This document shows, piece by piece, positions 9,319 through 16,582 of a stretch of 64,000 bases of DNA. The position numbers were made by a program, and so were the translations under genes. Each line of letters starts with the position of its first letter. Within the stretch, counting starts at the first letter, position 1. The stretch is from NCBI RefSeq assembly GCF_039539525.1, contig NZ_BAABDH010000022.1, positions 34,678 through 98,677 on the forward strand, in the 5' to 3' direction. The notes under the pieces were generated by a model. That model was not told the origin of the DNA. It saw only the letters and a list, made by a program, of their open reading frames with translations, and ran no database searches. The DNA is from Hymenobacter algoricola (GTDB lineage Bacteria; Bacteroidota; Bacteroidia; Cytophagales; Hymenobacteraceae).

Positions 9319-9399
9319 TTCTTAGAGCTGAGAAGTTGGATTTTAGAGCTTCGAGGCAGGTAGGAATGACGGAACCCTGGGGTTTCGCGCTTCTCCGTT

Positions 9400-9936
9400 C
9401 TAGCCTCTCAGCTCTCGGTTCTGGCTATCCAGCACTTCCTGCACGGCCGACAGAATGTTGGTGTAGGCGCCGCAGCGGCAGAGGTTGCCGCTCATCAGCT
9501 CCTTGATTTCGGCGGCCGTTCTGGCCTTGCCCTCGTTGAGCAGGCCCTGAGCCGAGCAGATCTGGCCCGGCGTGCAGTAGCCGCACTGGAAGGCGTCGTG
9601 GTCGATGAAGGCCTGCTGCAGCGGGCTCAGGTTGTCTTCGGTGCCCAGCCCTTCGATGGTGGTGATGTCGGCGCCTTCCTGCATGACGGCCAGCGTCAGG
9701 CAGGAGTTGATACGCCTGCCATCGACGAGAACCGTGCAGGCCCCGCACTGCCCATGGTCGCAGCCCTTTTTGGTGCCGGTCAGGTCGAGGTGCTCACGCA
9801 GGGCGTCGAGCAGGGTGGTCCAGGGCGCCAGGTGCAGCTGTTTCTGCTCGCCGTTTATCCGCAGCGTAATGGTGCTGGTCGGCGGCAGGGGCGCGAGAAT
9901 AGCGGCCCCGGAGGAGGAAGTCGGGTTTTCGGGCAT
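9400..9936 (-). CDS. paoA: Xanthine dehydrogenase family, [2Fe-2S] subunit (PaoA/YagT-like)
   Basis: The 178-residue iron-sulphur subunit and first gene of the operon. The plant-ferredoxin cluster uses C59, C64, C67 and C79 (KKGCDHGQCGACTVLVDGRR). The second cluster uses C118, C121, C153 and C155 (FQCGYCTPGQ ... GNLCRCGAYTN). All eight ligands are present. The N-terminal 20 residues (MPENPTSSSGAAILAPLPPT) are short and Ser/Pro-rich, without the twin-arginine signal found in E. coli PaoA, so export to the periplasm is not evident. An intrinsic-terminator-like hairpin lies just upstream of the start codon. Confidence 0.93.
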   Translation of the reverse strand: MPENPTSSSGAAILAPLPPTSTITLRINGEQKQLHLAPWTTLLDALREHLDLTGTKKGCDHGQCGACTVLVDGRRINSCLTLAVMQEGADITTIEGLGTEDNLSPLQQAFIDHDAFQCGYCTPGQICSAQGLLNEGKARTAAEIKELMSGNLCRCGAYTNILSAVQEVLDSQNRELRG

Positions 9937-9966
9937 AAGGACAAGGTGAGTTGGAAGTGAGGGACT

Positions 9967-10001
9967 AAAAAACCCGGCTGCTGGTGTGGCAAGCAGCCGG
10001 G
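9967..10001 (-). terminator. Rho-independent terminator-like hairpin 31 bases upstream of paoA
   Basis: On the minus strand CCCGGCTGCT pairs with AGCAGCCGGG around a 9-base loop and is followed at once by TTTTTT. It points toward paoA and lies in its presumed leader. There is no convincing minus-strand gene between it and 10719, so it may be an attenuator rather than the end of another transcript. Confidence 0.7.
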
Positions 10002-10441
10002 CCTCGGGGGAAGCAACAGGATCGGAGCGGCCCGCTATAAAGGCAGAGCCGGGTACGGAGGGCGCAAAAAGTGCTTTTCAGAATACGCAGAGGCGGGGTT
10101 TAAGTTAAAGCCCGGCTTCACTTTTTCAGCTTACTTTTTCCCCTTTACGTCCTGCTCCGACTGTCGGTCCCCACAGCCAGCCGCAGCGCCAGGTACCCGG
10201 CCGGCAGAATTACTTCCGATTCTATGCGCGCACTATTCCAAACAAGGGCTAAACAGGGCTTGCATTGTACTGGGAGGTAAGCAGTCTGAATGATCCCCGC
10301 CGCCCCGCTTGCGGTACTCCTGGTTTTGCTGTTTGCTGCCCACAGCTGGGTCCAAACTGCTTCCCACACCCTCACGGCAAGCTCACCAGCGCCCCAGGCC
10401 AGCCCCTGGAAAACAGCTCAATGAGGTTGAAGAAGTCGGGC
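10002..10441. other. Intergenic stretch without a supported gene
   Basis: The leader/promoter region of the paoABC-like operon and unassigned sequence. The open frames here have low-complexity or improbable translations. No known riboswitch was recognised. Confidence 0.5.
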
Positions 10442-10716
10442 ATGGGCGTGAATACGGCCACGGACGGCAGCCCGCTGCGGCACCTTAGCGGGCCGGGCCA
10501 CATCACTCGGGAGCTGACGGGGAACGGGTGGCCGGCAACACGGCCGTGACGCCCGAGGCCAGCGCCCTGGAGCGGATGACAGTGCCGAAAGGCAGCACGG
10601 CTACGCTGTACGGCAGCGTAGCCGCCGGCGGTGGGCTGAACCGGGTATCAGGCAGCTGGTCACCACCTGACTTTCGCCCGGCCGGCGGCAGCTCAACCGC
10701 CCTGCCTCGCCGCTAA
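10442..10716 (+). pseudogene. Remnant of a TonB-dependent siderophore receptor plug domain
   Basis: Two adjacent frames together resemble a siderophore-receptor plug. The first frame gives MGVNTATDGSP and then HITRELTGNGWPA, which ends in a stop at 10549. The second gives VTPEASALERMTVPKGSTAT and LYGSVAAGGGLNRVSG, close to the family pattern 'ERIEVLKGPxxxLYGxxxPGGxxNxV'. A frame change near 10540 is needed to join them. No barrel follows, since the frame stops at 10716 within 30 residues. I read this as a small decayed fragment of a receptor gene. The call rests on motif similarity alone. Confidence 0.55.
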
Positions 10717-10718
10717 CG

Positions 10719-11363
10719 CTACTCGGGCCGGCCCAGGCTGTACCCGACCCCGACCAGGAGCATGGCACTGGGCAGCAGTTCGTAGTACACGGTTTTACTC
10801 CCCAGCCGCAGGCCCACCGTGCCATCGGCCAGGGCCGACCACCGCGGCGTAGCCTGGTAGCGGCAGCCCAGGCCGCCGGCCAGAAACACATCGAGGCGCT
10901 GCTCGACCTGATCCTGGGAAGAGGTGCTGGGCAGGCCGCTGCTGTAGTAGTAGGTCTGCCGGTCGTTGATATCGGAGTAGCGCAGCGTGAGGCCGCCGAG
11001 CAGGGCCGCCCGAAACTTTTGCGCCGGGTTCAGGGCTACCTGCAGCTGCAGCGGCACCACCGTGCTGTGCACCACTTTGTGCTGCACAAACTGCTGGCCC
11101 GCGCTGCTCTCTTCCCGATCCTGCCTGCTGCGCTGATACGCCACGCTGCCGCGCAGGGCTACGCGCGGGCTCAGGTCGTAGGTGGCGTGCAGGGTGGGCG
11201 CAAACCGGATGCCGTCGACGGACGTGTTGGCTCCGATGTAGTAGCCCGACATCGACGTCAGACCTAGTCCGACACTCCAGGGCCGGGCGGCGGGAGTAGC
11301 TTCGCTTTGCGCCTGGGCCAAAGCCGGCAGCAAGCAACCAGCCAGCAGTAGCAGCTTTTTCAT
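10719..11363 (-). CDS. Outer-membrane beta-barrel-like secreted protein
   Basis: A 214-residue exported protein. The ATG at 11361-11363 gives the signal peptide MKKLLLLAGCLLPALAQAQS; an in-frame ATG 24 codons upstream adds sequence without signal character and is rejected. The mature part has alternating strand-like segments (SVGLGLTSMSGYYIGANT, GIRFAPTLHATYDLSPRVAL, RGSVAYQ, LAGGLGCRY) and ends in LLVGVGYSLGRPE. These features are typical of small OmpA/porin-like barrels in Bacteroidota. No specific family is recognised. It is divergent from the aminotransferase gene. Confidence 0.75.
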   Translation of the reverse strand: MKKLLLLAGCLLPALAQAQSEATPAARPWSVGLGLTSMSGYYIGANTSVDGIRFAPTLHATYDLSPRVALRGSVAYQRSRQDREESSAGQQFVQHKVVHSTVVPLQLQVALNPAQKFRAALLGGLTLRYSDINDRQTYYYSSGLPSTSSQDQVEQRLDVFLAGGLGCRYQATPRWSALADGTVGLRLGSKTVYYELLPSAMLLVGVGYSLGRPE

Positions 11364-11544
11364 ACCCGATTTTATAGTTTTAAAACAATATTCGTCCGGC
11401 AAGCTACTGATTTTTGCCAACCAGGGCGCCATCATGCGGACCTGATTTCAACCCGGCCGGCCGGCGGCCGCGCCCCGGCCGCGGCGGCGCTTTTTAGGCA
11501 GCTTGATTTTTTTGCCGCCGGGGCGCGTCCACCGCTAGCCATCC

Positions 11545-11552
11545 TATATTTG
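11545..11552 (+). promoter_or_regulatory. Bacteroidota -7 promoter box for the aminotransferase gene
   Basis: TATATTTG matches TAnnTTTG exactly, 21 bases upstream of the ATG at 11573, implying a very short leader. Confidence 0.6.
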
Positions 11553-11572
11553 GGCAAAAACCGACGCGACCT

Positions 11573-12829
11573 ATGCAAGTCTCCAGAATGGCGGGTAGCC
11601 TGATTGGCTCCGAGATTATCAAAATCGGCAACGAGGTCAACGAGATGATCAAAAAGGGGGAGCAGATCTGCAACCTCACCATCGGCGACTTTGCCCCCGC
11701 CATCTTCCCGATTCCGGCGGAGCTGGCCACCGGCATCACGGCGGCCTACCACGACCACCAGACCAACTACCCGCCCGCCAACGGCGTGGCCGAGCTGCGC
11801 AATGCCGTGGCCCGGTTCACCACCGAGCGGCTGGGCCTCACCTACTCGCCCAACGACATTCTGGTGGCCGGCGGCTCCCGCCCCCTCATTTACGCCACCT
11901 ACCTGGCCCTGGTCGACCCCGGCGACAAAGTGGTGTTCCCGATACCGTCCTGGAACAACAACCACTACTGCCACCTGGCGGGCGCCGAAGCGGTGCTGGT
12001 GGAAACCCGGGCCGAGAACAACTTCATGCCCACCGCCGCCGAGGTAGCGCCCCACCTGAAGGGCGCCACGCTGCTGGCGCTCTGCTCGCCGCTGAACCCG
12101 ACCGGCACCGTGTTTTCCCGGGAAGACCTCGAGCAGATCTGCGACCTGGTCATTGCCGAAAACCAGAGCCGCGCGGCCGATGAGAAGCCGCTCTACATCA
12201 TGTACGACCAGATTTACTGGATGCTCACCTTCGGCGAAACCCGGCACTACGACCCGGTAAACCTGCGCCCCGAGCTGCGCGACTACGTGGTCTACATCGA
12301 CGGCATCTCCAAGTGCTTTGCCGCCACCGGCGTGCGGGTGGGCTACGCCTTCGGCCCGGCGGGCGTCATCGACAAGATGAAGTCCATCCTGGGCCACGTG
12401 GGCGCCTGGGCCCCGAAAGCCGAGCAGGTAGCCACCGCCGCCTTTCTGCCCCAGACGGCCGCCGTGGATGACTTCCTCGACGACTTCAAGATCAAGGTGC
12501 AGCAAAGCCTGAACGCACTGTACCACGGCCTGCAGGAGCTGAAAAATGCGGGCTACCCCGTCGATGCCATGGTGCCGATGGGGGCCATCTACCTCACGGC
12601 CCAGCTGAACGTGCTCGGCAAAACGACCCCGGCCGGGCAGGTGCTGCACACCAACAAGGATATCACGTTCTACCTGCTGTCGGCGGCGAAGCTGGCCCTG
12701 GTGCCCTTCGGCGCCTTTGGCACGTCCGATACCTCCACCTGGTTCCGCATGTCGGTGGGGGGAGCTTCGCTGCAGTCCATTGAGGCCGCCCTGCCGCGGC
12801 TCAGGAAGGCGTTGGACGCGCTTCGCTAG
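11573..12829 (+). CDS. Pyridoxal-phosphate-dependent aminotransferase, class I/II
   Basis: A 418-residue cytoplasmic fold-type I aminotransferase. Features in order are IGDFAPAIFPIPAEL and YPPANGVAELRNAVARF near the N-terminus, then the cofactor loop GGSRPLIYATYLAL. The substrate/PLP segment SPLNPTGTVFSRED follows, then YDQIYWMLTF, and the Schiff-base lysine in IDGISKCFAATGVRVGYAFG. The length and motif spacing match aspartate/aromatic aminotransferase-like enzymes. The amino-acid specificity cannot be assigned by eye. It is a single gene with its own promoter box and a strong shared terminator with the convergent lipoprotein gene. Confidence 0.93.
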   Translation: MQVSRMAGSLIGSEIIKIGNEVNEMIKKGEQICNLTIGDFAPAIFPIPAELATGITAAYHDHQTNYPPANGVAELRNAVARFTTERLGLTYSPNDILVAGGSRPLIYATYLALVDPGDKVVFPIPSWNNNHYCHLAGAEAVLVETRAENNFMPTAAEVAPHLKGATLLALCSPLNPTGTVFSREDLEQICDLVIAENQSRAADEKPLYIMYDQIYWMLTFGETRHYDPVNLRPELRDYVVYIDGISKCFAATGVRVGYAFGPAGVIDKMKSILGHVGAWAPKAEQVATAAFLPQTAAVDDFLDDFKIKVQQSLNALYHGLQELKNAGYPVDAMVPMGAIYLTAQLNVLGKTTPAGQVLHTNKDITFYLLSAAKLALVPFGAFGTSDTSTWFRMSVGGASLQSIEAALPRLRKALDALR

Positions 12830-12844
12830 CCCCTCATAAGCCCA

Positions 12845-12890
12845 CAAGCACTAAGCCCTTCCGCACAACTGCAGAAGGGCTTAGTGCTTG
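12845..12890. terminator. Bidirectional terminator with a 17-bp perfect stem
   Basis: CAAGCACTAAGCCCTTC (12845-12861) pairs with GAAGGGCTTAGTGCTTG (12874-12890) around a 12-base loop. It sits between convergent genes. Confidence 0.8.
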
Positions 12891-12904
12891 TTAGTTCCTG
12901 AAAG

Positions 12905-14257
12905 CTAGCGGGCGAAGTAATACAGGCCGTCGGACGACGACACGAGCAGGGTACCGTCGGGGCGGATGTGGAAGCAGTTGATAGGCTTGGTGAAGCCGGT
13001 GCTGGCCAGCGCGTAGTTGCCGGGTGTGCCGGCGTAAACGCCCGGCGTAAGGTTGCCCCGCACCAGGAAGTACATCTTGTTCTGGTACGGCGTCAGCTGG
13101 TCAACCTGGCAGGTCGAGTGGGTTTGGGGAGTGTAAAAGGAAGTTACGCTGCCCGTGAGGGTGACCGGCGACAAGGTGGCCACGTAGCCGTCGTAGCTGG
13201 AGGCCACCACCAGGTTGCCCGCATTATCGACGGCCATGTCGTAGGCCGGGCTGCCAATGTACTGGGAGGACGTGGTCTGCTTCTGCCAGTTGTCCCCGTT
13301 GTCGGTTGATTTGAACAGCGCACTCCACTTATCGAACACGTAGAGGCTGCCATTCGGGTGCCGGGTCAGGAAGCTGTACTGCTCATAGTACTTGCCGTCG
13401 AGCAGCAGCTTGCGCCAGAAGCCGCCGTTGGTGGTGGTCCGATAGAGCCCGTCGAAGTAGAAGCTGACGAAAACGGCATTGTCCTCCACCTGCAGGCCGA
13501 TAGGGTAGCGGTGGTCGAGGATGCCGTTGTTGATGGCCGTCCAGGTGGCGCCCTTGTTGGTGGAGGTGTACACGCCGCTGTTGCGCAGCAGCGCGTAGAG
13601 CGTACCAGCCGAGTTGCACTTGAGAAACTGCACATCCTCGTTGGGCACGGGCGCCGTCAGTGGCCGCCAGTTTACCCCTTCGTCGGTGGAGGTGTAGGGC
13701 AGCCCCCCGAACAGGGCGTACAGCCCGCCTGCACAGTTGCAGAACTCCGCTGCCGGCCCCCGCGAGGGGCTGGGGCCGCAGGCCCGGCTCCAGCCCGTAG
13801 GCTTCTGGGCCGTGGCCGTAACGCTCACCGAATCGAGCGGCAGGCAGCCGGGGCCCTGGCAGCCGGGGGCCAACAGGTAAAAGGTTACTTTCTGCTGCTG
13901 GGCATTGCAGCCCAGGCTCCACCGGGTGCGGGCCAGGCCTTTGCGGTCCACGAGCAGGGTATTCGACTGGGCCAGGCCGCTGGGCGCCGCCTCCACCGAG
14001 CCGTTGCCCACGCGCATCTTGAAAGTCACCACGTAGTCCTGAGCCGCCTTGGCGGCGGCCGGAGTCACTTTCAGCACCAGGCTGTCGGGCAGGCTGGCAC
14101 CGTAGGTCGAGGTTTGCTGGTCGCCGCGAACCAGGGTTAGCGTTGCCGTCGGGGCCGGGGCGGGCGGGTTCTGGGGCGTGGGGCGGTCTTTTTCGCAGGC
14201 CGTTGTCAGCGCCAGCAGGCCGCCGGCCAGCAGATAAGGTAGCAGTAGTTTTTTCAT
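12905..14257 (-). CDS. Lipoprotein with BNR/sortilin-type propeller repeats
   Basis: A 450-residue surface or periplasmic lipoprotein. The signal peptide ends in the lipobox LTTAC, followed by a Pro-rich spacer (EKDRPTPQNPPAPAPTAT). Residues of about 40-150 form an Ig-like domain with paired cysteines (CNAQQQK, PGCQGPGC). The rest has repeated propeller blades with the Asp-box-like pattern S-T-D/N-x-G-x-x-W (YTSTDEGVNWRPL, YTSTNKGATWTAI, FKSTDNGDNWQKQ). The T9SS protein gene ends nine bases upstream on the same strand, so both are probably co-transcribed. Likely role: cell-surface binding or adhesion; this is inference. Confidence 0.85.
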   Translation of the reverse strand: MKKLLLPYLLAGGLLALTTACEKDRPTPQNPPAPAPTATLTLVRGDQQTSTYGASLPDSLVLKVTPAAAKAAQDYVVTFKMRVGNGSVEAAPSGLAQSNTLLVDRKGLARTRWSLGCNAQQQKVTFYLLAPGCQGPGCLPLDSVSVTATAQKPTGWSRACGPSPSRGPAAEFCNCAGGLYALFGGLPYTSTDEGVNWRPLTAPVPNEDVQFLKCNSAGTLYALLRNSGVYTSTNKGATWTAINNGILDHRYPIGLQVEDNAVFVSFYFDGLYRTTTNGGFWRKLLLDGKYYEQYSFLTRHPNGSLYVFDKWSALFKSTDNGDNWQKQTTSSQYIGSPAYDMAVDNAGNLVVASSYDGYVATLSPVTLTGSVTSFYTPQTHSTCQVDQLTPYQNKMYFLVRGNLTPGVYAGTPGNYALASTGFTKPINCFHIRPDGTLLVSSSDGLYYFAR

Positions 14258-14265
14258 GGCGGATA

Positions 14266-16398
14266 TTACTGCTTGATAAACCGGTGGGTAAGGCTGAGGT
14301 GCTGGCTGCTTTCAGCCCGAAGCACGTACAGGCCCGCGGGCAACTCTGCCACGCTCAGCGCGTGCAGCGGCCCGCCCCGGCGCGGCTCCAGCACCAGGCG
14401 GCCCTGCCCGTCATAAACCCGCAGGCTCACCGGCACGAAGCCGGCCGGATACTGCACCGTCACCGTTTTGGACGCGGGGTTGGGGTACAGCTCCAGGGCG
14501 GCGCCCCGGGGCGCCGCCCCCACCGAGGTGCTCAGGATGGTGCGGTCCGTCAGGTCACGGCGGTAGACGGAGTAGTCGGTCAGGGCCAGCACGGTGGTGG
14601 CGTCGCGGAAATAATACTTGCGCACGCCCGGCAGCCGCTCAGCCACGGTAGTAATCACTTTCCAGGTCCGCCCCCCATTGTCGGTGCGGGCCAGGTCGCC
14701 TACCGAGCTGCCCACGTAGGCCACCGAGTCGGACACGAAGTGAAGGTCAATCAAAGAGAAATTCAGGCCGCTGGCAACGCTGGTCCAGGTCGTGCCCCCG
14801 TCGGTGGTGCGCACAATGCCGCCGTAGGTGCCCACGGCCAGCCCGAAGGTGGGCGTGCGGAACTTGATTTTAAGCAGATCGTTGTTGACCGGTGCATCCA
14901 CTTCCTGCCAGCTGCTGCCGCCGTTGGTGGTGCGCACGATCTTGCCCACGGCCCCGCAGGCGTAGCCTACCTGAGGCGTCGGGAAGTCGAGCGAGGCCAG
15001 GCGGTTCTGGAAGCCGGGGCCGTAGTAGCTCCAGCTCTGCCCGCCGTTGGTGGACTTGGCCAGCCGGGCCGGGCCCGACACCGAACTGCCAGTGGTGAAA
15101 ATCACCTTGCTGCTGAGCAGCAGGTAGTCCGTGGCCGACCGGTGGCCCACGAAAGCGCCGGACCGGGGCGTGGCCGTCCGGAAGCTTTTGCCTCCGTCGT
15201 AGGTCATGTAGAAGCCGTTGTTGGTCGTCACCACCAGGCCCGTGTCGGGGTCGGCGAAGTGCAGGCCGTAGATGTTCCGGTAGGCCGGCAGGGTCTGCTC
15301 ATCCACCACCCAGCGCTGGCCGTAGTCGGAGGTGCGCCACAGGCCGGCGGCCTCGCCGCCGATGAGGCCTTCGCCGTTGCGGCCAAAAAACATGGCGTAG
15401 TTGGTGCGCAGGTTGGTCGAGCTCGGGTTGTGCATCCGCCAGGTCCGGCCCCCGTCCCGGGTGATGACGATGGCGCCGTCGCCGCCCACGCCGCAGCCAA
15501 ACTGGGCGGTGGGAAAGTGTACGCCCGTCCAGGAGAAGGTGTAGTTGGAGTGGTAAACCCGCGGGGCCGTAGCTCCCCCATCGATGGTCTGGCTGATGGT
15601 GGAGTAGCTGGTCAGGAACACCCCGCGCTGGCTGTCGGTGAAGTACATGCAGTCGGCCGAATCCCAGGCGCCCGCCAGGGGCGTCCAGGTCGCGCCGCCG
15701 TCCAGGGTGCGGTAGGTGCCGCCGAAGTCGACGTTAACGTAGCCTTCGGTGGCCGTGCGGAACATGATGGTGCGGTAGCGCCGGCCCGCCAGGCCGGGCA
15801 GCAGCTGCCAGGAGGCGCCGGCATCACTGGTTTTGAACAGCTCAAATCCGACAATCAGGTAGCCCACCCGGGCGGAGGGAAACACGAGCTGGGTGACAGT
15901 AGGATACGAGCTGCCCGAGCCGCCGGCCGGTACGTGGGTATCCTGCCAGGTCTGCCCCGCATCGGTGGTTTTGTACACGGGCCCGTTCAGGCAGTTCAGA
16001 TAGCCCGTGCGGGCCGAGGTAAACTGCAGCCCCGTGGCCTGGTCCTGGTTGGGAAAGCCACTGGTCATCAGGGTCCAGGAAACGCCCGCGTTCTGGGTTT
16101 TCAGCAGGCCGTAGTCCTGGAGTACGTAGCCCGTATCGGCGGCCGTAAACCACACTGACCGCATCCGGGAGCTGGAGGTATTGGCCGGCAGCGGCAGCTT
16201 ACTCCAGCTCAGGCCCGAGTCCGCGGTTTTGACGATGACGCCCCGCCCGCCCTGCTCCCCGACGACGTAGCCCGCCTGGTCGGAGGTGAAGTAGACGCCG
16301 CTGGCCGAAATTCCCAGCGGATACGCCGCCTGCCACTGTCCTTGAGCCGTCTGCGCTAATCCGCTCAGTAAGAGCAGTACGAAGTATAGTTTCTTCAT
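14266..16398 (-). CDS. T9SS-secreted YCF48/BNR propeller protein with C-terminal sorting domain
   Basis: A 710-residue secreted protein. The signal peptide is MKKLYFVLLLLSGLAQTAQG. About a dozen Asp-box/YCF48-like blades follow, each with a T-x-D-x-G-x-x-W core (KTADSGLSWSKL, RTTNGGSSWQEV, RTDNGGRTWKVI). The last about 80 residues carry a type A T9SS sorting domain: LELYPNPASKTVTVQYP, VYDGQGRLVL and LPAGLYVLRAESS. Export through the type IX system and attachment to the cell surface follow from that domain. It is the first gene of a two-gene unit with the propeller lipoprotein downstream. Confidence 0.93.
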   Translation of the reverse strand: MKKLYFVLLLLSGLAQTAQGQWQAAYPLGISASGVYFTSDQAGYVVGEQGGRGVIVKTADSGLSWSKLPLPANTSSSRMRSVWFTAADTGYVLQDYGLLKTQNAGVSWTLMTSGFPNQDQATGLQFTSARTGYLNCLNGPVYKTTDAGQTWQDTHVPAGGSGSSYPTVTQLVFPSARVGYLIVGFELFKTSDAGASWQLLPGLAGRRYRTIMFRTATEGYVNVDFGGTYRTLDGGATWTPLAGAWDSADCMYFTDSQRGVFLTSYSTISQTIDGGATAPRVYHSNYTFSWTGVHFPTAQFGCGVGGDGAIVITRDGGRTWRMHNPSSTNLRTNYAMFFGRNGEGLIGGEAAGLWRTSDYGQRWVVDEQTLPAYRNIYGLHFADPDTGLVVTTNNGFYMTYDGGKSFRTATPRSGAFVGHRSATDYLLLSSKVIFTTGSSVSGPARLAKSTNGGQSWSYYGPGFQNRLASLDFPTPQVGYACGAVGKIVRTTNGGSSWQEVDAPVNNDLLKIKFRTPTFGLAVGTYGGIVRTTDGGTTWTSVASGLNFSLIDLHFVSDSVAYVGSSVGDLARTDNGGRTWKVITTVAERLPGVRKYYFRDATTVLALTDYSVYRRDLTDRTILSTSVGAAPRGAALELYPNPASKTVTVQYPAGFVPVSLRVYDGQGRLVLEPRRGGPLHALSVAELPAGLYVLRAESSQHLSLTHRFIKQ

Positions 16399-16517
16399 GT
16401 AAACAAGTGAATAAAATCAATAAACCAGCGCGGCCTTAATGGATGAGCCCGCTTTCCGTCTGCAAAGCTGCCGGAATTTGGGTACGATTCATAGCCTGGC
16501 CGCCGGGGTGAGCCTCT

Positions 16518-16561
16518 AAAGCCAAAAGCACCGGCTTGGGGCCAGTGCTTTTGCTGCTTTT
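16518..16561 (-). terminator. Terminator downstream of dnaB
   Basis: The minus strand has AAAAGCACTGGC pairing imperfectly with GCCGGTGCTTTT, flanked by a further matching A/T-rich stretch and a T-run. It lies 22 bases beyond the dnaB stop codon. Confidence 0.6.
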
Positions 16562-16582
16562 ACCACGGAGCCGGGGCAAGCC

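Noticed and set aside
10002..10375. Molybdenum-cofactor riboswitch or small gene upstream of paoA
   Set aside because: I could not find the riboswitch consensus, and the 76-codon frame here has no protein-like features. Only the terminator-like hairpin is reported.
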